From Aquaspirillum sp. LM1 (GTDB taxonomy: Bacteria; Pseudomonadota; Gammaproteobacteria; Burkholderiales; Aquaspirillaceae): a stretch of 64,000 nucleotides of DNA. Positions 53,501 to 60,022 of this stretch are shown here, one piece after another. The translations under genes and the position numbers were made by a program. Within the stretch, counting starts at the first letter, position 1. Every line of letters starts with the position of its first letter. The notes beneath the pieces are model-generated. The model saw nothing but the letters and a program-made list of their open reading frames with translations, did no database searches and was not told the origin of the DNA. The stretch is taken from assembly GCF_002002905.1 (NCBI RefSeq), contig NZ_CP019509.1, forward strand, positions 3,572,001 to 3,636,000, read 5' to 3'.

Positions 53501-54459
53501 CCCGGGTCGGTTTCGACCATGGCGATGGTGATGTCCTTGGTGATCTGGGTGTCCAGAATGCGGACATCTTCGATCAGCAGGTCAGCACGGCTGTTGTTGG
53601 ATTCCCACTGGTTCACGCCAACCATGCGTTGTGCGTCGATTTGCACTTCGCTGGTGGAAGCAGTGTTGTTGTCGGTGCTGTCCTTGGATACGGCTTGGGC
53701 GCGGATCGACACGGTTTCCACATCGCTGGTTTCAGCGGTGATGGCAAAGTTTTGCGAGTTGCCGATGTCGGCGCTCAGGGTGTCGGTGCCGCCGCCGCCA
53801 GCGATCTTGTCACCGGATTGCAGGGTGTTCGAGTTGTCGAAGATGCGAGCGGTAAAGGTGTCGTTGCCGGTGGTGCCAACGATGTTGTCCTGGCCGGTGG
53901 TCAGCGAGGCACTCAGCGAAGCAGCAGCAGCGCCGCTGGCCACGGTGGTGGTCAGGGCCGGCAGGGCAGCGGTGGCAGCGGTCACGGTGGACGCTTGGTC
54001 GGTCACGGCGCTCAGCCAGGTCTTCACTTGGGACAGGGTGGCGTTGCTGGCTTGTGCGTAGCCAACGATTTCCGAGGTGGTGTCCAGAGCGGTGGTGAAC
54101 GAGGTGGCAGCAGCAACCTTGTTGTCGATGATGGTCTTGTCGGTGCCTTGGGCGCCAGCGTTCACGGCGTTGGCGATGTTGCCCACGGTGACCTTGCCTG
54201 CGTCCAGCTGGCCAACCCAGTAGTTCAGGCCAGCCACGTCCGGGCTACGGCCAAACAGGTTTTGGTAAACGGTATTCACAACTTGGGTGCTGTTCTGACC
54301 GGTGAACAGGGCCTTGTACTCTTGCGAACCAGCAAAAGCGTTGAACAGGTCAGCGATGCTGCCGTTGTAGCTGGTCCAGTAGTTCAGGCCAGCAACGTCA
54401 GCCGGGCGATTGAAAAACGCCACATAAGCATTTTGAATTTGTGCGGTGGTCAAAGCCAT
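50524..54459 (-). CDS. DUF4214/S-layer-like giant surface protein (1311 residues)
   Basis: The N-terminus has two DUF4214-type helical repeats, AYVAFFNRPADVAGLNYW (11-28) and VYQNLFGRSPDVAGLNYW (64-81), a module common in type I-secreted and S-layer proteins. A long Cys-free beta region follows, with RTX units GGAGNDSITL and GGAGNDTIWTPGAG followed by KIDGGAGNDTIY near the middle. The C-terminus is FNTAFGAGSLA. AAGGAG precedes the ATG by ten bases. Codon use looks strongly biased to one codon per residue, as in very abundant proteins. A perfect CRP-type site lies upstream. It is the best S-layer candidate here. Confidence 0.85.
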   Translation of the reverse strand: MALTTAQIQNAYVAFFNRPADVAGLNYWTSYNGSIADLFNAFAGSQEYKALFTGQNSTQVVNTVYQNLFGRSPDVAGLNYWVGQLDAGKVTVGNIANAVNAGAQGTDKTIIDNKVAAATSFTTALDTTSEIVGYAQASNATLSQVKTWLSAVTDQASTVTAATAALPALTTTVASGAAAASLSASLTTGQDNIVGTTGNDTFTARIFDNSNTLQSGDKIAGGGGTDTLSADIGNSQNFAITAETSDVETVSIRAQAVSKDSTDNNTASTSEVQIDAQRMVGVNQWESNNSRADLLIEDVRILDTQITKDITIAMVETDPGHVDYGVYFDQLSLRATNNASSTLTLEVMDTRSNAAGTGPLKDNPYNGFQFYVNGKLVKVASTAIDNALTYAELKTAITDAVKAVPELANFTVDFGRSFTVSDTLGSPQTGTTITLTSTKGEAVTTGTGSGWVAAGAVPPSSGLHTNMSTAASTSTEKVTSKVILDDVGRGSTGGDLVIGGLSVGDTSTSLGVERFEIEVRDNSKLQTINSTNNTLQEVVIKNGATTSSSFAYVTTEKDKGDLTVNGNVALTLGNSNVDNNVAPTAVSTTGTATSYGTGIDAALPGSATQHNAYGFSDVRLIDASGASSNSAGVATNAAFAGDLSFTAEVTARSIAKYMNLVDTQANPKETVNTGDGVNGFGTGSIANFNYLTGTGNDKIVVDVDGSVVSSRSLVVAGREDFTFNIDGGAGNDSITLKLINNDIVAGVRNNPGNGQNWYNNQDLNNNVTVSGGAGNDTIWTPGAGDVKIDGGAGNDTIYTDNTGFQAVTTSGATGYSGAATSYVKGQWVFNTVDQVTAFGAAPAAGLYGASGRNINDLRSDTNESYNFYNSKLVVTFQGIPTATAVTVTGTSYKTTDLEINQAIKKAINGDAVLSKLLVAEDGPANSLVVKSLIDGAMATTDLAVTLTPLTATEVAALSATEIAAAGAAYGLTAPTAATVSAAIAAAYTAFSVTNGDYVTAMANDGAASITGNNSLSTSDNLVLPGADNDVIVLGTTEGTSAAASSNETIVIGTSFGNDTVVNFDDSGFGQDYFDFTALKGTTLTAAYTTDKSITIQAATTLATSATVTEKAAVEALFNAANAAAQDHVFLSVNAHNVASVYTVVDAAGASNAVATLQGTIDLADVAWTSLTAANFTNSSATNYFLTNGPTGLNGTAGTGGTGTGTGTAGTVAVTAAGSVTETAATNTTFNVALGNYTYNIAGFGAGDKLVFPTAGLATVNNASFTDGIVEVQYASGGQTVVVQLTGIPAATDAGIFGVSSFNTAFGAGSLA

Positions 54460-54580
54460 TGTTTACAGCTCCTTGGAAGAATATTCTTGTTAAGACACCC
54501 GCCGGCCAACCGGAGACACTGACAGGCGCCTGGTGCAGTAGATTGCGAAGCGTATAGTGTCAGGTTGTGGTTGCCGAGGG

Positions 54581-54596
54581 TGTGATGTACGTCACA
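54581..54596. promoter_or_regulatory. CRP/Vfr-type binding site upstream of the giant surface protein
   Basis: TGTGATGTACGTCACA fits the CRP palindrome TGTGA-N6-TCACA exactly, 122 bases before the start of the 1311-residue gene. The remaining 54597-54994 is AT-rich without a supportable gene. A 9-bp inverted repeat AATTTGTGC / GCACAAATT lies at 54796-54819. Confidence 0.65.
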
Positions 54597-54994
54597 TTTC
54601 ATGGCAGAGCGTGCGAGTGTTGCGTAATAGCAACAGCGGCCATTTTATGGGGCGTTGACGTGCTGTCAAGCTTGATTCGGTGGATGGTTTTGTGGATAAG
54701 CCGTGTATTGTTTGGGTGTTGATTGAATTTATTTTTGTTTTTCAATCGGTTACCAGTGGCCAGTTTACCGCACTATCAGCAGGGCGTGTGCCGTGAATTT
54801 GTGCTGGAATGCACAAATTGTGTGTAAGGGGCTTGATGGGGAGCGGAGTGGTACTTGGAGGCGATGTGCTTGGTTCGCCGCCCTGCGGCTGATGAATGCC
54901 AGCGCGTGGCTTTCTGCTGTTGCGGGGTCGCGCTCATGGAGACCAAGCATCGACTACAGCGATGGGACGGGTGCGGAGGTCGCCAGAACAATGC

Positions 54995-55246
54995 TCAATG
55001 CCGGGTTTCACCAAACACCTCGTCCAGCGATTTGGCCTCCAGCACACGATCACCCCAGGTTTCCAGCTGGGCGGGCGTGGCAGCGGCAATGCTGGCCAGG
55101 TGCATGGCCGACAGCGCGCCAAAGCGGCGGGTCAGTTGTCGTTGCAGTAACAAGGCTTCACCCTGTTGCATGCCCTGCTGGATACCTTGCTGCATCCCCT
55201 TGGCAATCGCCTGCGCTTCCCAGCGGTCAATATTGGTTTCCAGCAT
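54995..55246 (-). CDS. Putative internally started RpnS of Rpn-5
   Basis: ATG at codon 242 (MLETNIDRW) has AAAGGG upstream, with AGG about seven bases away. A neighbouring ATG at 55252 is less well spaced. The product would have 83 residues. Confidence 0.42.
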   Translation of the reverse strand: MLETNIDRWEAQAIAKGMQQGIQQGMQQGEALLLQRQLTRRFGALSAMHLASIAAATPAQLETWGDRVLEAKSLDEVFGETRH

Positions 55247-55969
55247 TTCCATCCCTTTCGTCAATTCTTCGGCATCGGGCACGGCCAGTCCGGGCATTTT
55301 GCGCTGCAACCGGTGTTTTATCCAGCGCGTCACCACCCGGTCGATGCGTTGCTTGAACGGGGAGTGGGCGACGGCGTCAGCCAGGTTGCGGATGGCGCGT
55401 TTGGCAGCGGCGGTGTCTGGCGTGTGTTCAAAACAAAAGATGGCTGCCACCACCCGGTGCATATCTTCCAGTTCGGCGGCGGCAAACGCGCCTTGATCGA
55501 GCAGCCAGAATTTCAGCCGGGGCTGAAACGGCTTGAGCACCTGCGGATGGACGCGGATCAGATCGTAGAGTTCGCTGCTTTGCCGCCAGCGGGCGTCGCC
55601 GTTGTACAGCACGATGGGCAATACCGGGGGCAGCCCTTCGGCGGGATTGACTGCCTTGCTGCGCAGCAGATGGTCGTAAAGCGCAGCCACATATTGCAGC
55701 ATCCGCGCCGGCATGGTGTCGTCCGGGGTGGATTGGAATTCCAGCAGCAAATACAAGTAAATCCGCCGTCCCTGCAATTCGACCGACCAGACAAGATCAT
55801 CCGCGCGCGGCTTCATCGCTGGAGTGACGTAGTTGCCGTTTTCCAGCCGCAAGGTGGTGTAATCCAGCAAAGCGGACACCCCCGGCGGGGCAAAAGCTTC
55901 CAGCAGTTCCTGCACCAGTTCGGCGTGGGAAAACAGGTATTTATAACCGCTGTCGTGGAGGTGTGCCAT
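54995..55969 (-). CDS. rpn: Rpn-5: recombination-promoting nuclease, second subfamily, single copy
   Basis: A 324-residue protein starting MAHLHDSGYKYLFSHAELVQELLEAFAPPGV. The D...ExQ site is in PRADDLVW and LLLEFQST. It is closer to Rpn-6 to -8 than to the Rpn-1 to -4 set. Its tract differs in composition: IAKG-MQQG-IQQG-MQQG, then EALLLQRQLTRRFGALS, so its tail resembles the first subfamily while its nuclease part resembles the second. TACACT ends six bases before the ATG and there is no Shine-Dalgarno. Confidence 0.88.
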   Translation of the reverse strand: MAHLHDSGYKYLFSHAELVQELLEAFAPPGVSALLDYTTLRLENGNYVTPAMKPRADDLVWSVELQGRRIYLYLLLEFQSTPDDTMPARMLQYVAALYDHLLRSKAVNPAEGLPPVLPIVLYNGDARWRQSSELYDLIRVHPQVLKPFQPRLKFWLLDQGAFAAAELEDMHRVVAAIFCFEHTPDTAAAKRAIRNLADAVAHSPFKQRIDRVVTRWIKHRLQRKMPGLAVPDAEELTKGMEMLETNIDRWEAQAIAKGMQQGIQQGMQQGEALLLQRQLTRRFGALSAMHLASIAAATPAQLETWGDRVLEAKSLDEVFGETRH

Positions 55970-56098
55970 CGCCCAAGTGTAGCGTGACGGATGGGTGGGC
56001 TCAAGCTGCTACTTCAGGGCGGCAGAGGGTTGATGCGCTTGCCCTGGGGATACGACGCCCGGCAGCCGGGCGTCGCACTGAGCCACGCGCCCAATCTG

Positions 56099-56280
56099 CT
56101 ATTTCTTCACGCCCCACAACGCCACGCCGGTGGCAACGGTCAGGTCGTCGATCCGGGATTGAAAGGTATAGCCGGCCTGGGTGCTGGCTTGAGCGCCGGC
56201 CAATACGCCTTGCACGGTCATGTTATTGCCGTCCAGAAACTGGCTGGCGCAGCTGAAGGTGCCATCACTGCCTTGGATCG
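56099..56280 (-). pseudogene. Duplicated 3' end of the FecR-domain gene
   Basis: About 180 bases repeat the last part of the gene at 57209 (LDGNNMTVQGVLAGAQAST...) to the same stop, with about six differences. The similarity ends abruptly near 56280, where the MqsRA promoter begins. It brackets the MqsRA module together with the intact gene. Confidence 0.85.
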
Positions 56281-56292
56281 AAAATAACCTAT

Positions 56293-56320
56293 TTGCCAAA
56301 AAAACCTAATAGGTTACAAT
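56293..56320 (+). promoter_or_regulatory. mqsR: mqsRA promoter with MqsA-type operator
   Basis: -35 TTGCCA (56293-56298) and -10 TACAAT (56315-56320) are 16 bases apart. The palindrome AACCT-AAT-AGGTT (56303-56315) overlaps the -10 and has the AACCT-N3-AGGTT form bound by E. coli MqsA. The -10 ends six bases before the mqsR ATG, so the transcript may be leaderless. Confidence 0.8.
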
Positions 56321-56326
56321 CAGCGT

Positions 56327-56629
56327 ATGGAAAAAAGCATTCCGCACAACAAGTTGCATGTGGTCAAGGCATTGATCAAGGCCGGTCAGGTCAGAGCCAC
56401 GGCTACCGCGTTTTGTGGAGCGCGTGAGCTGGGTATCAACAACTTGGCAGGGATGTGCGCAGTGGTGAAGGCGCTTACTTCCGCTGATTTCTACAAAAGC
56501 ATGACCACTCACGCCGACCACCGTATTTGGCAAGATGTGTACCGCACTCGGTTAGCGGGCGAAGCTGAGGTGTACCTAAAGTTGACAGTGATTGATGACT
56601 TGCTGGTTGTTTCGTTCAAGGAGCTTTAA
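56327..56629 (+). CDS. mqsR: MqsR-type mRNA interferase toxin
   Basis: A 100-residue toxin very close to E. coli MqsR in pattern: MEKSIPHNKLHVVKALIKAGQVRATATA, DFYKSMTTHADHRIWQDVYRTRL and EVYLKLTVIDDLLVVSFKEL. MqsR is a RelE-fold, ribosome-independent RNase that cuts mainly at GCU. The toxin comes first, as is usual for this pair. It ends two bases before mqsA. Confidence 0.95.
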   Translation: MEKSIPHNKLHVVKALIKAGQVRATATAFCGARELGINNLAGMCAVVKALTSADFYKSMTTHADHRIWQDVYRTRLAGEAEVYLKLTVIDDLLVVSFKEL

Positions 56630-56631
56630 CC

Positions 56632-57033
56632 ATGAAATGTCCTGTATGCGGCGCGGTTGAGTTGATTCACGATACGCGCGACATTTCCTATGCCTACAAG
56701 GGCGAATCCACCATGATCCCTGCGGTGACGGGCGAGTTCTGCCCTGCGTGTGGCGAAGTTGTTCTGAACCGCGAGCACGGCGATCGTTATAGTGAAATGA
56801 TTGGTGTATTCCAGCGACAGGTGAATTCGGCATTCGTCGATCCTGGCTATATCACCCGGGTGCGTAGAAAACTTGATCTCGATCAGCGTCAGGCAGCCGA
56901 ACTCTTTGGCGGTGGTGTGAATGCGTTTTCACGCTACGAAAACGGCAAGACCAAGCCACCGCTGGCTTTGGTCAAGCTGTTCAAACTGCTAGACCGTCAT
57001 CCTGATCTACTCGACGAATTGAGAGCCACCTAA
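56632..57033 (+). CDS. mqsA: MqsA-type antitoxin and repressor
   Basis: A 133-residue antitoxin. The N-terminal zinc domain has CPVC (about 3-6) and CPACGE (about 37-42). The C-terminal XRE helix-turn-helix is VRRKLDLDQRQAAELFGGGVNAFSRYENGKTKPPLALVKLFKLL. The Shine-Dalgarno AAGGAG lies eight bases upstream, inside the mqsR end. By family knowledge it binds MqsR through the zinc domain and DNA through the C-terminal domain. Confidence 0.95.
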   Translation: MKCPVCGAVELIHDTRDISYAYKGESTMIPAVTGEFCPACGEVVLNREHGDRYSEMIGVFQRQVNSAFVDPGYITRVRRKLDLDQRQAAELFGGGVNAFSRYENGKTKPPLALVKLFKLLDRHPDLLDELRAT

Positions 57034-57076
57034 ACTTGCCGCTAATCGGAACCCACCGGCGATGAAGGGACCAAAG

Positions 57077-57108
57077 ACGCGCTGATTTATTCAGAAAAAT
57101 CGTTTTTG
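57077..57108. repeat. 32-bp dispersed intergenic repeat, copy 2
   Basis: ACGCGCTGATTTATTCA...AAAATCGTTTTTG matches 28811-28842 with three mismatches. It lies between the mqsA stop and the terminator. Confidence 0.6.
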
Positions 57109-57136
57109 CCAAAAACAGAACTCAGCAAAATCAAAA

Positions 57137-57174
57137 CCCTGGATCCCCACCTTCGCGGGGATCCAGGGTTTTTT
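57137..57174. terminator. Strong terminator between mqsA and the FecR-domain gene
   Basis: CCCTGGATCCCC (57137-57148) and GGGGATCCAGGG (57157-57168) form a 12-bp stem with an 8-base loop, preceded by AAAA and followed by TTTTTT. It can serve both convergent genes. Confidence 0.88.
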
Positions 57175-57208
57175 CAGCGTTCCCTGGGCACAGCAGCCCC
57201 CCCAATCA

Positions 57209-58522
57209 CTATTTCTTCACGCCCCACAACGCCACGCCGGTGGCAACGGTCAGGTCGTCGATCCGGGATTGAAAGGTATAGCCGGCCTGGGTGCTGGCTT
57301 GAGCGCCGGCCAGCACGCCCTGTACGGTCATGTTATTGCCGTCCAGAAACTGGCTGGCACTGCTGAAGGTGCCATCACTGCCTACATTGCCTTGCGCCTG
57401 GCGCGTCAGGCGGATGTCTTGTGACACCAGGTCAAACTGGGTGGCAAAGCGGCTGCGGTCAAAGTCGATCGACAGGCTGGCATTTTCCAGGCTGGCCAGC
57501 TGGGTGGCACCATTGCGCTGAAACTGCGCCATGCTGCCTTGCAGGGCAAAGTTCAGGTTGCCAGTCGGGGCTTGCCAGCTGGCGTTCTGGTGGCGCAGCA
57601 GGGCAAAGTCGCCGGTCAGGGCAGCCATCCGGTAGCCTTCGGTGCCCAGGGTGTCCAGATTGATGCTGGCCGATTGTTCGGCAATGGTTTTCCAGCGCCC
57701 CCAGCTGATGGGTGCTACCGAGTTGGGCAGGGTGACAGCCGGTGCCGTGCTGCCGTTTACCACGGTGGCTTTATCCAGTTCGGCCAGCTTGAGCGGCACC
57801 AGGCTGGATTCCAGGCTGGTGTCGGATGAGCGGCGGATGCTGTTGCGCGAAGTTTTGCCTGGCTCATCCGGAAGCGGCGGGGTGTTCACATCGGGCAATA
57901 GCGCCTTGCCCCGGATCAGTTCGGGCACTTGCTGGCCCCGGCTGATTTGCAGCACTTCGGCACTTTGCCGGGCAAACAGTTCGCGGCTGTTCGGGCTTTC
58001 GCACGGGCCGTTGCCATCGGGTGAGCAACCCTGGCCGAAGCCGCTGACCACGACGCCTCCGGATAAAACCGCAATACGGGTGGTTTGTGCATCGGTAAAT
58101 ACGGTAAAGTCGGTGCCCCGCACGCCGATAGCAGCAATTGGCGTGTTGAACCGGAAATTTTGCCGGGCATTTTTCACCGCCTGGCCGGAAATACTGCGCG
58201 CCACACCCTGCTGGAGCTCAATTTTGAACCGACTGTTGGCCGGTGTGTCAGTATCGGCCTGGTAGGCGACAATGCTGGCTTCACTGTTTGGCCGCAAAAT
58301 CAGGAAACCGTTGTCCACCGTCTTGATGTAGAGATAGCCATCTGCGCCAGTGCTCAGACGGTCGCCGGGCTGAACGCTGTTGCCGGCCTTGGCCGGCTGG
58401 CCCTGCAGGCGGACTTCGCCCACGCTGAGCACCACCTTGCCGGCTTCGCCGGCCCAGCAAACAGTGGCCAGGCTAAACAGCACAGCAGCAAGCAGGTGGC
58501 GGATAGGGGTATGGATGCCCAT
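57209..58522 (-). CDS. Secreted FecR-domain protein with TbpB-like C-terminal barrel
   Basis: A 437-residue protein with a Sec signal peptide (HLLAAVLFSLATVCWA, cleaved near 24). The FecR domain (about 28-150) has VLSVGEVRLQGQPAKAGNSVQPGDRLSTGADGYLYI and RFNTPIAAIGVRGTDFTVFTD. A linker follows. The C-terminal region (about 280-437) has GNLNFALQGSMAQFQ, SLSIDFDRSRFATQFDL and VQGVLAGAQASTQAGYTF, which look like a small TbpB/hemophilin-type beta-barrel. The divergent neighbour is a TPR/beta-barrel protein. Surface exposure is inferred. Its 3' end occurs again at 56099-56280. Confidence 0.75.
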   Translation of the reverse strand: MGIHTPIRHLLAAVLFSLATVCWAGEAGKVVLSVGEVRLQGQPAKAGNSVQPGDRLSTGADGYLYIKTVDNGFLILRPNSEASIVAYQADTDTPANSRFKIELQQGVARSISGQAVKNARQNFRFNTPIAAIGVRGTDFTVFTDAQTTRIAVLSGGVVVSGFGQGCSPDGNGPCESPNSRELFARQSAEVLQISRGQQVPELIRGKALLPDVNTPPLPDEPGKTSRNSIRRSSDTSLESSLVPLKLAELDKATVVNGSTAPAVTLPNSVAPISWGRWKTIAEQSASINLDTLGTEGYRMAALTGDFALLRHQNASWQAPTGNLNFALQGSMAQFQRNGATQLASLENASLSIDFDRSRFATQFDLVSQDIRLTRQAQGNVGSDGTFSSASQFLDGNNMTVQGVLAGAQASTQAGYTFQSRIDDLTVATGVALWGVKK

Positions 58523-58679
58523 TATTCGGTACTCCCTGTGAAACTCTCTTCATGCAGCCATGCCAGCAGCGTGTTCGCCAGCGGGTTGGCTGCATGTTTG
58601 AATATAGCGTAGATGGATCATTCAAGTAGATGGATAGCATAGCATTGTGGGTGTTCCCCAACACGGAAAAATTGCTGGA

Positions 58680-59948
58680 ATGAGGGTCCCACATTCTGCC
58701 GGACAAGCGGCAAACACACGCGGCATCCGTTGCTGGGCCACCTTGCTGCTCGGCCTGCTGATGCTGCTGCCTTTCCCTGCGTGGGCGGATACTGACGCCC
58801 CTGCTGCCAACCCGTATCTGGAGGCGATGCAACCGCTGATCGAAGGCCGTTTTGAAGAGGCCAGCGAAGCGTTGCACCGGCTGGTGGCGCAGGAGCCGGA
58901 ACACGCCGGAGCCTGGCTGGATCTGGCCATCCTGCAATGCCGGCTGGGCAATGCCGAAGAAGCCGAAATCCTGTTTCAGGCGATTGAGGTGCGCTTTGAT
59001 CCCCCCCCCGGCATCCGGGAAATCATTGCCCTGCAGCGCGCCAAAGGCTGTCAGGCTCCTGCGCCACGCTGGGAAGGACGCCTGCGCCTGAGTCGCGGCA
59101 GTGACGACAATGTCAATCAGGGGGCGAGCAATCCCAACTTTACTATCGGCCAGGGCAGCAATCTGTTGAGCCTGGTGCTGTCACCCGAGTTTACCCCGCA
59201 GCGCGACCGCTTTAATAATCTGTCGCTGGAGGGGTCGGTCAGCGGCGCGAATGGCTGGCAAGGGTATGCCCAGTTACAGGCCCGCCGCTACGATCATCTC
59301 TCGCGCTACAACAGCGTGTCCACTTCGGTGGGGGCGGAGCGGGTGCGCCGCTTTGCCGGCTGGGATACCCGGCTGGGGGGCTCACTGGGGCTGACCCAGT
59401 TGGGCGGGAAGGACTACCAGCGCTATGTCTCGCTGAATGCCTGGCTGACCCCGCCGCTGCCGCTGCCTGCAGGTTGGCAATTGAGTGGGCTGACCGGGGT
59501 CAGCCACGTGATGTACCCGTCGCGCTCGTATTTTGACTCCAGCCTGTGGGAAGCCCGTGGCGTGCTGACCTATCAGCAAGGCCCCATCTGGCTACAGGGC
59601 AGCGGCGGCTACGGGGTGGATATTGGCAATGGTGCCCGCGCCGGCGGCGACCGGCACGGCCTGTTTGCCAGCCTGTCGGCACGCGCCGCACTGGGGGGCG
59701 GCATGCTGGGTGAACTGGGCTGGTTGTATCAGAGCTGGGCGGGTGCCCGCAGCTATTCTCCCGGCCTGATCGACGTGGCCCGCCGCCAGCACACCCAGCT
59801 GTTGCGGGCGATGGTTTCGCTGCCGCTGAGCAAGGAACACGGGCTGTTTCTGGAGTATCGCATGGTGCGCAATCGGGAGAATATTTCCCTGTTTGCCTAC
59901 CAGAGCCGCAGCGTGCAGCTGGGCTGGCAGTGGCAGTTTGGCCGCTAG
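58680..59948 (+). CDS. TPR plus outer-membrane beta-barrel protein (Slam-like layout)
   Basis: A 422-residue protein with a Sec signal (about 17-36, cleaved after AWA). Two or three TPR-like units occupy about 40-110 (YLEAMQPLIEGRFEEASEALHRLVAQEPEHAGAWLDLAILQCRLGNAEEAEILFQAIE). From about 130 to the C-terminus it shows alternating amphipathic strands typical of an outer-membrane barrel, ending with aromatic VQLGWQWQFGR. This is the layout of DUF560/Slam surface-lipoprotein exporters, but the barrel is somewhat short. ATG 58680 is preferred over GTG 58647. It is divergent from the FecR-barrel gene. Confidence 0.72.
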   Translation: MRVPHSAGQAANTRGIRCWATLLLGLLMLLPFPAWADTDAPAANPYLEAMQPLIEGRFEEASEALHRLVAQEPEHAGAWLDLAILQCRLGNAEEAEILFQAIEVRFDPPPGIREIIALQRAKGCQAPAPRWEGRLRLSRGSDDNVNQGASNPNFTIGQGSNLLSLVLSPEFTPQRDRFNNLSLEGSVSGANGWQGYAQLQARRYDHLSRYNSVSTSVGAERVRRFAGWDTRLGGSLGLTQLGGKDYQRYVSLNAWLTPPLPLPAGWQLSGLTGVSHVMYPSRSYFDSSLWEARGVLTYQQGPIWLQGSGGYGVDIGNGARAGGDRHGLFASLSARAALGGGMLGELGWLYQSWAGARSYSPGLIDVARRQHTQLLRAMVSLPLSKEHGLFLEYRMVRNRENISLFAYQSRSVQLGWQWQFGR

Positions 59949-60022
59949 CAAACACGGGGAAATCATCTTGGCGCCCCCCCCTGATGTTTGCCTCTGACCG
60001 ACGGTAATGCCTACAATACCCC

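Noticed and set aside
50611-54522. A 1303-codon open frame on the plus strand opposite the giant surface protein
   Set aside because: It is a shadow of the biased GC-rich codons of the real gene. Its translation is low-complexity Gly/His/Val/Ser sequence without domains, and the opposite strand has a recognisable N-terminus, RTX motifs and a Shine-Dalgarno.
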